13,741 nt of DNA from an uncultured Porphyromonadaceae bacterium (GCA_900550645.1 URTA01000063.1:1-13741); one strand, 5' to 3'; numbered from the stretch's first letter, positions 1 through 8,961 are shown. The notes: generated by a model from the sequence alone, not told the origin. Made by a program: numbers and translations.

Positions 1-161
1 CCGCTTACAAGTGTGTTAAAGTTCGTGTGAAAATGTGCGGAAAACTTCTGGATGCCAAAATTACCCGAAGCCACGACCTGAAATCCGGACAAAACTCGAA
101 GAAAAACGCCCATAACGAGCCGCCACGGGACAAAACTAGGGAGATAAATTACGACAGGACT
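1..161. other. Gene-free left edge
   Basis: No gene is supported in the first 161 bases, which lie downstream of the sigma factor. CAAAACTA at 131-138 reads TAGTTTTG on the minus strand and fits the -7 consensus TAnnTTTG, but no -33 box stands at the right distance, so I do not call a promoter. Confidence 0.4.
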
Positions 162-668
162 CTACTTGTAATCCTTGAGCAGCACCTGCAGACGTTTGCG
201 GGCAAAATATATCCGGCTTTTGATAGTGCCGAGGGGCAGCTGCATCGTTTCGGCGATTTCGGCGTACTTGTATCCGGCTATATACATAGTAAAGGGGATT
301 TTGTACTCATCGGCGAAACTGTCTATTGCAGCGGAGATTTCCTTTGCCGCGACAGAACCCTCCGGGGTCTCGAGTCCAGACTCTTGCGACAGGTTAAGGT
401 GGTACAGGTCTTCTGTCGTGTCGATAACCGTCGCGCTGCGCACCTGCCTGCGGTAATTGTTGATGAAAATGTTGCGCATAATCGTGAACACCCAGCCCTT
501 AAAGTTGATGTTGTCCACATACTTTTCCTCGTTGTCGAGTACTTTGAGCGTTGTGTCCTGCACAAGGTCTTTGGCAGCGTCACGGCTTGTCGTAAGCTGG
601 TATGCGAAATTCAGGAGGTTGTTCTGAAGTCCGAGCAATCGTTTCTTGAATGAGCTATTGCCAGTCAT
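162..668 (-). CDS. ECF-family RNA polymerase sigma-70 factor
   Basis: Encodes 168 residues, the usual length of an extracytoplasmic-function sigma factor, which directs RNA polymerase to a dedicated promoter set. Region 2 spans about residues 13-76: the DLVQDTTLKVL stretch (34-44) is the core-binding and -10-recognition helix pair, and FKGWVFTIMRNIFINNYRR follows. A short linker leads to region 4 at about 109-162, where AEIAETMQLPLGTIKSRIYFAR is the helix-turn-helix that reads the -35 element. No anti-sigma gene lies beside it; the next gene upstream on the same strand is the WYL regulator, 100 bases away. The ATG at 666-668 is the natural start because the whole of region 2 follows it. Its link to the divergent operon is not shown. 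The family call is secure; the regulon is unknown. Confidence 0.93.
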   Translation of the reverse strand: MTGNSSFKKRLLGLQNNLLNFAYQLTTSRDAAKDLVQDTTLKVLDNEEKYVDNINFKGWVFTIMRNIFINNYRRQVRSATVIDTTEDLYHLNLSQESGLETPEGSVAAKEISAAIDSFADEYKIPFTMYIAGYKYAEIAETMQLPLGTIKSRIYFARKRLQVLLKDYK

Positions 669-768
669 TTTATCGGAGAGCTAAACGTTATAATATGTGT
701 TGCTTTCAAGTACAACGCCGGGGGACGTGTCAAAGTTGAGAGGTGACTGTTAAACATTGGCCGACATC

Positions 769-1674
769 TTACTTGCAGTCCTCATACATCCGTGCGGCAG
801 CGCGTGCCTGCTCCGCCACCAGGCTGCGGACGCTTTCCGGCGAAATCACCTCCGCCATATCGCCCATGCCTAGGATGTGATGAATTAAGTCGTATGACGG
901 GGCGACATATACACAGAAGTCAGCATAATTCTCGCCGTCCGACTTGACTTCGCGCTGTGAGCGGTGTATCGGCAGCGACCTCATATAATGTATATGGCGG
1001 CCGTATGCCCGGATTGTGATATTGCACGGCTTGTCCCCCATGCCGACGACCACGCCAAAAAAGCGCGAGAAAAATTCGTCAGCATCAAAGTCCTCCGGGT
1101 ATCGGAATGTGCATCCTATCGACTCCATCTTGATGATGCGGTCCAGCCCGTAGACGCGGAGCATTTCGTCCTCACCCCGGCCAAGCAGATACCAGCGGTT
1201 TTTGTGCAGCTTGACGCAATAAGGCTCAATGTCGTATGTATGCTCCTTTTCTCCGAATGAGCGGTAAGTCATGCGTATGACACGATTCTCACGCATCGCT
1301 GCGAGCAGCGGTGAGAGAAACACGAGGCCAGAGGGTATATCCTCGACCAATATGCGGTCATCAATCGACCTGTTGCCCGAGATAATATCGCCGATGGCCA
1401 TGGAATCTACCATCCATTTTTTCAGCTTGTCCTGCTTCAGCACGTCAGGATTGGCTATGTAATACTTGTAGTCGCCTTGCTTACTGCAACATATATCTAT
1501 GCCGTATGCTATCAGTATGCTGCTGCGCCAACGGTGAAATGTGCAGTGCGACAGCGGTTTGCCCCGGCTTAGCTCATCATTGTCCTTCCAACGCTCCGAA
1601 ATTTCGGCAAGCGTAATGCTACCCGCGTTCTTAATGGTATTGATGAGCCACAAATACTTCTCTGCCTGCGTCAT
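769..1674 (-). CDS. HTH-WYL domain transcriptional regulator
   Basis: 301 residues. The N-terminus (about 1-75) looks like a winged helix-turn-helix of the type found in WYL proteins. The WYL domain lies at about 115-195 and contains the diagnostic RWYLLGR (W161, Y162, L163) and the downstream YGLDRI. A C-terminal WCX-like extension runs from about 215 to 301. WYL domains bind ligands, often nucleic acid or nucleotide signals, and several family members repress phage-defence operons until induced (established for the family, e.g. BrxR and CapW types). The gene is divergent from the nine-gene operon, with a shared 491-base control region containing inverted repeats. The inference is that it represses or activates that operon and itself. 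Family assignment is firm; target and ligand are unknown. Confidence 0.92.
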   Translation of the reverse strand: MTQAEKYLWLINTIKNAGSITLAEISERWKDNDELSRGKPLSHCTFHRWRSSILIAYGIDICCSKQGDYKYYIANPDVLKQDKLKKWMVDSMAIGDIISGNRSIDDRILVEDIPSGLVFLSPLLAAMRENRVIRMTYRSFGEKEHTYDIEPYCVKLHKNRWYLLGRGEDEMLRVYGLDRIIKMESIGCTFRYPEDFDADEFFSRFFGVVVGMGDKPCNITIRAYGRHIHYMRSLPIHRSQREVKSDGENYADFCVYVAPSYDLIHHILGMGDMAEVISPESVRSLVAEQARAAARMYEDCK

Positions 1675-1723
1675 GGTTTTGGTTGTTTGAATTTATATAT
1701 GAATGATTTGTTGGTTTACGGGT

Positions 1724-1755
1724 CAAAGTTACAAATTTTCGCGCTGCCGCGCAAG
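1724..1755 (-). promoter_or_regulatory. Bacteroidota-type promoter for the WYL regulator
   Basis: On the minus strand TAACTTTG (1724-1731) matches the Bacteroidota -7 consensus TAnnTTTG exactly. A CTTG (1752-1755) lies 20 bases upstream, a one-mismatch version of the -33 TTTG. Transcription would begin a few bases further left, giving a leader of roughly 40-45 bases before the ATG at 1674. The -33 element lies inside the 1740-1777 inverted repeat. Confidence 0.6.
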
Positions 1756-1777
1756 TAAAAATCGGCACGGCAGCGCG
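1740..1777. promoter_or_regulatory. 10-bp inverted repeat over the WYL promoter, candidate operator
   Basis: CGCGCTGCCG (1740-1749) is repeated perfectly in inverted form as CGGCAGCGCG (1768-1777), with 18 bases between. It covers the -33 region of the leftward promoter, so a dimeric protein bound here could block that promoter. Autoregulation by the WYL protein is an inference. The alternative is an RNA hairpin, but the repeat lies upstream of the predicted leftward start. Confidence 0.5.
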
Positions 1778-2057
1778 ACAGTGACATAAAAGAAGCCGGT
1801 GGTTTATGGGACTGCGGCGTGCAGCTTGCAATAGCCGCCGCCAGCAATCCATATATCGTTCTGCGACGCAACATGGCGCAAAATTAGCCGCAAGGTGTTG
1901 CATTTAGTGATACAGGATTGCAAAACTGAGATTTTTCTCGTGCAATAAACTCCGTGCCGCCAAGCCGCTCATCACTCGCCAAGCGGCAACGCAATGCACT
2001 GCAAGACACACGCATCCGCCACCGACACCAGCTGTGGGCAAGAGCCGCGAGAAAAAA

Positions 2058-2077
2058 TCAGCAGATTTTACTGCTGA
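2058..2077. promoter_or_regulatory. Palindrome just upstream of the operon promoter
   Basis: TCAGCAG (2058-2064) and CTGCTGA (2071-2077) form a perfect 7-bp dyad around a 6-base ATTTTA centre. It is flanked by an A-run on the left and a T-run on the right. It ends 4 bases before the -33 box at 2082, a typical place for a regulator site. The flanking A and T tracts also give it the look of a small bidirectional terminator, but no gene in either direction would need one here. Confidence 0.5.
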
Positions 2078-2081
2078 AATT

Positions 2082-2112
2082 TTTCGTATTTCAGAATTTA
2101 TTTATAACTTTG
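2082..2112 (+). promoter_or_regulatory. Bacteroidota-type promoter for the nine-gene operon
   Basis: TAACTTTG (2105-2112) matches the -7 consensus TAnnTTTG exactly. TTTC (2082-2085), one base off the -33 TTTG, stands 19 bases upstream, the expected spacing. Transcription would start near 2119-2121, giving a leader of about 45 bases before the ATG at 2166. No comparable promoter was noticed in the short gaps further down the operon, so it is probably the main promoter. Confidence 0.65.
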
Positions 2113-2165
2113 TGTCTGACAAAACCAAACACCAATTCAACGGCTCACCAAACTATAACAGACCG

Positions 2166-3555
2166 ATGAACAGTACAGCGAAAATAGCATCCATCTATTG
2201 GAGCTGCGGCAGTCGCACTGATTGTCGTGGCAATCGTGATTTGGCCTCCAAAAGGAGACCCAACGGCTCCAGACACGAAGTATTTGGAAGAGTACCACAA
2301 ACTCACCACAGCAGCTGATGCCAACAACCTGAAGGAGAATGATATGGCTCTGTTTGTGGACTACTCCACTTGCATTGCAAGGGGAATGGACTCACCGTTC
2401 TACCAGAAAATGGTGTCGCCGCTGACCGCCGCAACCCGGGAGTACTGGTCAATCAAGGGAGACACTATAACCAAGGAAAGCGGCGACGTATACTCGATGC
2501 TCAACAGTGTGGTGGAAACAAACTATGCCGCACTTGACAGTGCTATTGAGAAAATGGCAGAGCGCGACAGCGAATCGGTGATGCTCACCGACGGTGAGCT
2601 GTTCACGCAGACTGCCACATCCAACAACCCGAACAACCCGTATATGCACGAGGCATTCAAGGCATGGCTTCTCAAGGGGCATGACATACACATCCTCGCA
2701 GAGCCATACCAAGAGCTGTACAAGGGGAATACGTTCAACAAGAAGCGATTCTACATCATATTCACCGACGACCGCATGACCGGCAACATCTATGACCGCA
2801 TACGCGAAGTAGTAGACCTCAAGCAGTTCCAGCAGGTAGACGAGTCCCACCTGAGCGGCAACTACATCTGGACCGTACCAGTAGATGAAAAGGGCAACTT
2901 CACAAAGCACTCCACCCCGGCCGAAGAGCTGGCAGCTGAAGTCACCGGCTACGGCGATTACGAAGTGCAAGACTGGCAAATCGACTGGAAAGACATATAC
3001 AACCTCGTCATAAACGCACCGGACTCGATAACCGGAGAACCGATGCCTAACGGCAAGAAGGTAATCGGAGGGCTGCACATCAACCGCAACGCCTTCGGCT
3101 GCTACCGCATCAAGAACATCGGCGTGCGGGCTACCGTCATCAACACAGACTATACCGACCTGTACAACAGACTGGAGGCCAAAGAGAAAGTCAAGGCATT
3201 AAAGCCGGAAAATGAAGTGCCACTCAACAACTTCATCGTGTTTGACGCAAACGAGTTCAACAAGCACAGCAACGTTGACCTGTACTTTGATGTGAACAAC
3301 TTCGCTCCTGACGCGGAACTGACCAGCGACCCATTCAACTACATCAAACTCGAAATCGTGATTACCGACCTCGAGAACATCCTTGGCAACAGCATCAGCA
3401 TGTTCAATTTCGACTCGGTGGTCAACCAAGGCCAGACCAACATCTCGATTTCAGAGAGCTTGAAGAACTGCGTGTTCGACCCGGAACTCACCGACCGTCT
3501 GAAAGGGAAAGTCCTATACACCATATATATAAAGACCAACAAATACAGCAACTAA
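2166..3555 (+). CDS. vWA-like, N-terminally membrane-anchored protein (apparent frameshift near the start)
   Basis: From the in-frame GTG at 2227 the product has 442 residues. In that numbering VDYSTC (D45, S47) resembles the metal-binding DxSxS of von Willebrand A domains, and VMLTDGEL (117-124 region) matches the LTDG strand that carries the MIDAS aspartate. The vWA-like domain covers about 38-160; the rest is mixed alpha/beta with no fold I recognise. Upstream, the sequence before GTG still encodes a hydrophobic run (IGAAAVALIVVAIVIW) that stops at TAG 2185. An ATG at 2166 in another frame encodes MNSTAKIASI. Dropping one base near 2196-2199 joins the two into a normal N-terminal anchor and gives about 462 residues. 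vWA domains bind protein partners through a metal ion. The gene opens the operon; the next starts 15 bases on. The vWA call is by motif only. Confidence 0.65.
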
Positions 3556-3570
3556 CATACATTCAACGAC

Positions 3571-3957
3571 ATGAATACCGTAATAAGAACACTTCAACAG
3601 CTCCACCAAGCACAGGCGGACGCATGGGTATACGGGCTGATATTAGCCGGCATCGCACTCGGCATCGCAGTCCTAATTGCATTTCTCATTCCATGGCAGA
3701 GCAACCGCCGCTGCTACATCAAACGCCGCATCTGGTTCATCGTCATCGGGCTGGCACTCCCCTGCTGCGGCTGGCTGTACCACACATTCTCTGTTGCCCC
3801 TCGAATCCAAAACCCGGGCTTCAGCAGCATGTACCAGCATACCAACCTGTATGTACTGCTGACGGGCATCGCGCTGTATGCTGTTATTGGCGTTGTACTG
3901 ATGTTCGCGTTCCGCAACACTAAATTCGGGTCAATACTCGGCAAGAAAAAAGACTGA
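3571..3957 (+). CDS. Three-pass inner-membrane protein of unknown function
   Basis: 128 residues with three hydrophobic helices at about 19-41, 54-72 and 92-113. The short loop after the first helix is strongly basic (NRRCYIKRR, 46-53), so by the positive-inside rule the N-terminus probably faces the periplasm and the lysine-rich C-terminus (GKKKD) the cytoplasm. A conserved-looking PCCGW lies in helix 2. I recognise no family. It sits 15 bases after the vWA-like gene and 5 bases before the tubulin-like gene, so it is almost certainly co-translated with them. It may be a membrane platform for the cytosolic NTPases (inference). Confidence 0.85.
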   Translation: MNTVIRTLQQLHQAQADAWVYGLILAGIALGIAVLIAFLIPWQSNRRCYIKRRIWFIVIGLALPCCGWLYHTFSVAPRIQNPGFSSMYQHTNLYVLLTGIALYAVIGVVLMFAFRNTKFGSILGKKKD

Positions 3958-3962
3958 CGACT

Positions 3963-5570
3963 ATGGCAAATCAATTTTTCGTACTCGGCATCGGCGGCAC
4001 TGGCATGCGCTGCATCGAGAGCCTCATCCACCTGTGTGCCATGGGCATGTTTGACGACACAGAGATACACCTGCTCGCTCTCGACACCGACAAGAACAAC
4101 GGCAACTTCGCGCGACTCAAAGAGGTCAAAGAGGCATACCTGAACGCCAAAGGACTGAACAAGGAGCAACGCACCACCCACAAGGACACGTTCTTCTCCG
4201 CCAACATAAAGTACTATGAGTTCTCTCCGGACTATGAGCAGAAAAGCTCATTCAAAGATGTGTTCAACTACGGAGACACCCAATATAACCACCGCGAGGA
4301 GACCGACCTCGCCGACCTGGTGTTGGACCGCAATGTCGAGGAGTTCAACCTGCTGCACGGCTACCGTGCACAGACACACCTCGGCTCAATGATGATGTAC
4401 CAGTCAATAATCGAAGCTGCCCAGACCTCGGAGAGCAACGACCTGAAGGAGTACGTAAGTGCGATAATTGCCGCGACAGCCGCAGGAACAGCAAAGGTTT
4501 TCATTCTGGGGTCGGTATTCGGAGGCACCGGAGCATCCTCGATACCGGTAATCCCGAGAGCGTTGACACGCGCAGCTGCAATCAAAAGCGGCGGCAGTTC
4601 AGACGTGCTGAACAACGTATATTTCGGAGCAACTCTGCTAACAGCATACTTCAACTTCAAAATACCCGATGCTGGAGAAGTGAGCCACGAGAAAGTTATA
4701 GCCACCAGCGACAAGTTCGCGCTCAACTCACAAGCCGCCATGATGTTCTACGCAGACGACACGTCTGTCAAGCAGACATACCAGCGGTTCTATATGCTCG
4801 GCACAAGCGGACTGGATTGGGATCCGCAAGAGGGGACAAAAACCGACAAGACTATAACAGGCGGGGCTGCACAAAAAAACGATTCGCACTACATCGAACT
4901 GATGGCGGCGTGTGCGGCACGCGACTTCCTCAACACGGACGACTCCGCACTGGCTGCAATCAAAGGCACTTCAGAGGCAAAAGCCGAATACTTGTTCCGC
5001 GCAGTCAATGAGTCGGGGAAATTGGAATACCAGGATTTCGTTGGTACGGCAGACCAGACGGAGTTCGCAAAGCGGCTCGGTTGCCTCGTAGCTTTTGCAA
5101 TACTCAACAACGGCAAAGACGACATAGTGGAATCTGCTCGCAGTGGCAAGGACCAGGAAATGCCAGGGTTTGAAAACATCGACCCGAGCCAAGTGAGATA
5201 CTTGAAGGACTATTTCCGCCTGTTCTTCACCCGGGCAGACGAAGCCGGCAACCTCCACGAGGGGTGGCTGCAACAGCTGCACCGCTCCGCCGGAGGGGGC
5301 AGCAACCTTATGCTCAACGCCAAGCTGTTTGAGCCACGGACACTTAAAGCTCTGAACAAACTTGCTTGGAACAAGGATATCTATGGCGACGACGCAGTAG
5401 GCAAAAGCCACAAATTCTCAACCGGCTTGTTCAGTTCACCGTTCAATGAGTTCAAAAAGCAGTTCCTCTCAATTCTGAACAGCGACAAGTCCACAGGGAT
5501 CACCAACCCCGGTGAGCGGTTCTACAAAATCACATACGACACATTAGGGAAACTTTTCCAATTCAACTGA
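3963..5570 (+). CDS. Tubulin/FtsZ-like GTPase (Tubulin_2 type)
   Basis: 535 residues. The N-terminus opens on a beta strand and glycine loop, FVLGIGGTGMR (6-16), equivalent to the first nucleotide-binding loop of FtsZ. ALDTDKNN (about 39-46) follows at the end of the next strand. GSVFGGTGASS (183-193) is the tubulin signature loop, a version of GGGTG(T/S)G that contacts the GTP phosphates. These motifs, in order and spacing, fit the Tubulin_2 family of non-division tubulin homologues rather than FtsZ; the protein is also longer and lacks a recognisable C-terminal FtsZ tail. Family members are reported beside vWA and envelope genes and are proposed to act in membrane remodelling, which matches the context here. 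It may form GTP-dependent filaments. The stop is 7 bases before the next ATG. Confidence 0.85.
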   Translation: MANQFFVLGIGGTGMRCIESLIHLCAMGMFDDTEIHLLALDTDKNNGNFARLKEVKEAYLNAKGLNKEQRTTHKDTFFSANIKYYEFSPDYEQKSSFKDVFNYGDTQYNHREETDLADLVLDRNVEEFNLLHGYRAQTHLGSMMMYQSIIEAAQTSESNDLKEYVSAIIAATAAGTAKVFILGSVFGGTGASSIPVIPRALTRAAAIKSGGSSDVLNNVYFGATLLTAYFNFKIPDAGEVSHEKVIATSDKFALNSQAAMMFYADDTSVKQTYQRFYMLGTSGLDWDPQEGTKTDKTITGGAAQKNDSHYIELMAACAARDFLNTDDSALAAIKGTSEAKAEYLFRAVNESGKLEYQDFVGTADQTEFAKRLGCLVAFAILNNGKDDIVESARSGKDQEMPGFENIDPSQVRYLKDYFRLFFTRADEAGNLHEGWLQQLHRSAGGGSNLMLNAKLFEPRTLKALNKLAWNKDIYGDDAVGKSHKFSTGLFSSPFNEFKKQFLSILNSDKSTGITNPGERFYKITYDTLGKLFQFN

Positions 5571-5577
5571 TACGGCT

Positions 5578-8500
5578 ATGTCAAAAGCACTTCTGATAAA
5601 TAGCGAGGTAGTACTCGGAACTGGCACAGAGCAGGGCAGCTGGTCACAGATGACCCAAGCCTCGACATATATACGCGGCATACAGACTGGCGACATCCTC
5701 GACGATGCTGATGCACGCACCCTCAACGCTATAATCTCCGGCATCCCCACACCGTGGGCTCGTGCCAAGCTGTTCAAATACGCGCTTGATTCGCTACACA
5801 AGCCCGACCCGAGCGTCGAAGCGAAAGGGTTGACCAAGATGTACCAGATGCTCCATGGCGAATGGCGCGGACTGTTAGCGGTAATGGCACTGTATCCTGA
5901 CCGTATCAGCTTTTCAAAGCCAGTGGTCATGGACACACTCGGAGGAGACTATGACATCGCCGCAGCCTTAGGGCGCATGCTCTTCGACGACCGCGACGTA
6001 TGGTCTGACCAAAAGGCATTGGCGAAAAATCCCGGTGTGCAGCCGTATCTGCACCTTATATATTACCGCAGCCAGCTCGTCGGCGGCACTTCTCCCTTCA
6101 CCGGCGTTTTCACCGGCGTGGACTATTCCGGTCTCGGAAATACAGCCTCTGACATACCATGGTATCGCAACGGCAAGTTTGAAGACCCAATGCGCTACCT
6201 CATTCCGCAACAGATACAGAAAGTCTACCTGTTCGTCAAGAACCTGGCAAGCCATGCCCAGCAGTTTGAGGCAGACATCAACTCACAGCGAGGCAACAAG
6301 CCGGGAATTAAACTCGGCGGGTTCAAAGCCATGATCCAAAAATGGGAAACGGAACTAAAGGCAAAAGGCAACAACCTGCGCGAGAAAGGTCCTGTAGCGC
6401 AATACGGGTCGCTGCGCCAGCCGTTTGCCGACCTCTTCGACAGCAAAGTTCCCATATACCTGAAGAAAGACTTCACATTCAGCTATACCGATGACGGCAA
6501 TTCGGAAACGATAGGCGACATCCAGGAGCTGCTGAGCGCAGACGCATACGTCATGGGCTGGGCAGAGCCGAAAGAACAGCGGCCGAAACTTGCTGACGCC
6601 CCCGTCTACTTCCTCAAGGTCAACGACATCAAGACCGGCGACACCGGCTATTTCAGCGTGCCGTTGTCAGAAATAGGCATCGACATCTTCAAGAACAATC
6701 TGGGCAGCATACTCGGCTATACCGACGGCGGCAACACGCGGCTGACGGCGCATCTCACCGATGCCGGGATGCTGGCAGTGTCGCTCGTCGTGGAGATAGA
6801 CGGCGAAAGCGTCACCCTCAACGACCGCGAGTACAACATCCACTGGGTGCAAAGCCAGGGGCGTGTGATAGCATGGCCGAACTTCGTCTCTGACAAGTGG
6901 AACAGGTATTACCTCTTCTCCGAGTTCTCCGACGGCTCGCAAGAGCATTTTGAGCCGATATTCCGCTATAACAAGGAGATACTCAAGACTATAGACGGCA
7001 AGTTCCTGACAGCGAAATACGAGCCGATACCCGAAGAGAAACGGCAGGTAAGCATACACCAGCTCGTGAAATACCCTGCCGGTCAGGGCGACGACCTGCC
7101 GAAATATGACATCATACAGGCTGACAAGCCCTTCTGCGGACTTACGTCAACGGTTTCCGTGGCTGGCAAGCCGCGCAACGCAGGCTTCCTGATGATGCGC
7201 AAGGATGTAGTCAAAGACCTGACGGACACCCCGGCAAACCTGTCCGCCGACATTGGCTTCGACTTCGGCAGCAACAATACCTGCGTATTCTACAACGCTG
7301 GCGACGCTGGCGCAAAGCCAGTCGAGTTCGGCAATTACCGCGCTGTCCTCGTGGGGCGTGAGAACAACAACCCAAGGGCAATAGCCGAGAACAACGAGCT
7401 GCTGTTCTTCACCAACTACCCCTCTGAGAACGGCCAGATAAAGTCGTGGCTGCACGAGCATGACTCCCGGTACATCACCTACACCGAGACCGAGGAGATA
7501 GCCGGCGGCGTGCCAGTAAACCGGCCGAATGTGCTGGTGCGTGAAATGGATAAATTCAAGATTACCACACAGGCCGGTGTGCTGCACTACAACATGAAAT
7601 GGCTTGACGGCGACGACGGCAAGAAGAAGAAAGGCGCTTTCCTCAAGTCGGTGTGGCTGCAGGCGTGCGCATTCCTTTATACCTCACGCATAAGCCCGAA
7701 ACAGATAGTATGGAGCTTCCCCGGCTCGATGCTGGATTCTGACCGCAACGACTTGGGACTTATCTATGAGGCTCTCTGCAATATAACTCCTTACGGGACA
7801 ACCAAGCCGGTGACTCCCCACGACAAGACAACGGAGGCGGAAGCAGTGTGCAGCTATGCCATGTCAAAGGATTTCGGCCTGACGAGCAGCAACATGTTCC
7901 TCGGGCTGGACGTAGGCGGCAGCACGACAGACATCATGCTGATAGCCAAGGACAACAACAATGTCGCGTCACTGATGCGCGAAAGTTCCGTAAGGCTCGC
8001 CGCAGGCGTGTTCTTTGATGCCGTGACCAAATCGAGACTGTTTCAGGAAGCACTCATCTCCTTCCACGAGGGCCACAAGACCGACGTGTACGTAGAGAAC
8101 ATCCACGATATGCTCGAACATCCAGAGAAAGCCCCCTACTTCCTCAACAGCATCTTCGACCAGCTGAAGACACAGGGCGACTACGACACGTTCTACGACT
8201 CGCTCGCCTCAAACGCCAAAGTCGTGTTCACGATACCGGCGTATGTGAGCGGACTGCTGCTCTTCTACTCTGGTATGCTCATCGGCAAAGTCATCAAGGA
8301 CAACAACCTTGGCAACATCGAGACTGTGGAAATCATGCCCTTCGGCAAGGGAGGACGCATATTCCACTGGCTGCGCCATGCTGCCGGCACACACCCGGCA
8401 GAGGACTTCTATTCCGACTGCCTGAACGCCGGCCTGAAGCTCATACTCCCCGAGAAGAGCCTCAAGACACGATACCGCGACGAAATCGAGGGCGACTGCA

Positions 8501-8961
8501 AGACCGAGGTGGCACAGGGACTTTGCGCCCCCAGACAGTTGGCAGTAGTCGAGACCGCCGCCGACAGCGACATCTGCGGCGAAACCGGCGTGACTTACTT
8601 CCAGAACGGCGAGAGAGTACCCGTTGCCGCCGACGAGGAGCTGACCGGCGACAAGTTTGCCGACAGCATGGGCAACTTCGACTTCAAGGATGTATGCAAC
8701 TTCCGGCAGTACATGGAGCTGTTCATCAACTTCGTGAGCCAGCGCACCAATATTTACCGCGATGCCGGATCCTCGCTGTGCGACGACATCGACGACCTGC
8801 CCACACGCATCGCACAGTTCTGCACCGCCGACCCGGAATACCGCAAGGCGACACGCAACCAACAGAGCGGCAAGGACAAAGGCTTCCACTACCACCAGCC
8901 TGTCATCATCGCCGAGGGCGCGTGCTTCCTGGAAAGCCTCGTCAAGAAAGTGTTCCGTTGA
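5578..8961 (+). CDS. Large protein with C-terminal actin/Hsp70-type ATPase domain
   Basis: 1127 residues. The ATPase motifs of the actin-Hsp70 superfamily stand in order in the C-terminal half. Phosphate-1 is DIGFDFGSNNTC (558-569). WSFPGSMLDSDR followed by EAEAVCSYAM matches the strands and helix before the second lobe. Phosphate-2 is GLDVGGSTTDIML (776-788). The adenosine loop is PFGKGGR (921-927). All key glycines and aspartates are present, so it should bind and split ATP. Residues 1 to about 550 form a separate region I cannot assign; it is soluble, with no signal peptide or membrane helix. Large actin-like proteins such as SrfB-type factors are a possible relative, but I cannot confirm that. 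It follows the tubulin-like gene by 7 bases and precedes the next gene by 13. Confidence 0.85.
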   Translation: MSKALLINSEVVLGTGTEQGSWSQMTQASTYIRGIQTGDILDDADARTLNAIISGIPTPWARAKLFKYALDSLHKPDPSVEAKGLTKMYQMLHGEWRGLLAVMALYPDRISFSKPVVMDTLGGDYDIAAALGRMLFDDRDVWSDQKALAKNPGVQPYLHLIYYRSQLVGGTSPFTGVFTGVDYSGLGNTASDIPWYRNGKFEDPMRYLIPQQIQKVYLFVKNLASHAQQFEADINSQRGNKPGIKLGGFKAMIQKWETELKAKGNNLREKGPVAQYGSLRQPFADLFDSKVPIYLKKDFTFSYTDDGNSETIGDIQELLSADAYVMGWAEPKEQRPKLADAPVYFLKVNDIKTGDTGYFSVPLSEIGIDIFKNNLGSILGYTDGGNTRLTAHLTDAGMLAVSLVVEIDGESVTLNDREYNIHWVQSQGRVIAWPNFVSDKWNRYYLFSEFSDGSQEHFEPIFRYNKEILKTIDGKFLTAKYEPIPEEKRQVSIHQLVKYPAGQGDDLPKYDIIQADKPFCGLTSTVSVAGKPRNAGFLMMRKDVVKDLTDTPANLSADIGFDFGSNNTCVFYNAGDAGAKPVEFGNYRAVLVGRENNNPRAIAENNELLFFTNYPSENGQIKSWLHEHDSRYITYTETEEIAGGVPVNRPNVLVREMDKFKITTQAGVLHYNMKWLDGDDGKKKKGAFLKSVWLQACAFLYTSRISPKQIVWSFPGSMLDSDRNDLGLIYEALCNITPYGTTKPVTPHDKTTEAEAVCSYAMSKDFGLTSSNMFLGLDVGGSTTDIMLIAKDNNNVASLMRESSVRLAAGVFFDAVTKSRLFQEALISFHEGHKTDVYVENIHDMLEHPEKAPYFLNSIFDQLKTQGDYDTFYDSLASNAKVVFTIPAYVSGLLLFYSGMLIGKVIKDNNLGNIETVEIMPFGKGGRIFHWLRHAAGTHPAEDFYSDCLNAGLKLILPEKSLKTRYRDEIEGDCKTEVAQGLCAPRQLAVVETAADSDICGETGVTYFQNGERVPVAADEELTGDKFADSMGNFDFKDVCNFRQYMELFINFVSQRTNIYRDAGSSLCDDIDDLPTRIAQFCTADPEYRKATRNQQSGKDKGFHYHQPVIIAEGACFLESLVKKVFR

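Larger units (their letters stand above)
1675..2165. other. Divergent intergenic control region
   Basis: About 490 bases lie between the WYL regulator and the operon (552 if the operon's first gene is taken from the GTG at 2227). I see no credible gene here: the open frames in it are short and have no family features. It holds a leftward promoter near 1724-1755, a rightward promoter at 2082-2112, a 10-bp inverted repeat at 1740-1777 and a 7-bp palindrome at 2058-2077. The middle part (about 1780-2040) shows only a weak 6-bp dyad (GCCGCT at 1964, AGCGGC at 1982) and no tRNA or recognisable RNA. Confidence 0.7.

Noticed and set aside
27..653. 208-codon open frame on the plus strand
   Set aside because: It lies opposite the sigma factor, whose family motifs are clear; the plus-strand product has no recognisable domain.
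731..738. Possible promoter of the sigma factor (CAACTTTG on the minus strand)
   Set aside because: It is one base off TAnnTTTG and no TTTG-like box stands 19-21 bases upstream; co-transcription with the WYL gene is as likely.
1631..1903. 90-codon minus-strand frame upstream of the WYL gene
   Set aside because: It overlaps the WYL start in another frame, covers the predicted promoter and dyad, and encodes no recognisable domain.
1954..2318. Short plus-strand frames before the vWA-like gene
   Set aside because: They run through the operon promoter and palindrome; only the MNSTAKIASI stretch from 2166 makes sense, as the start of the vWA-like protein.
2449..3078. 209-codon minus-strand frame across the vWA-like gene, and a similar 302-codon frame at 8209-9117
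   Set aside because: Both are mirror frames of strongly supported plus-strand genes, with no domain features and no promoter or spacing that fits the operon.
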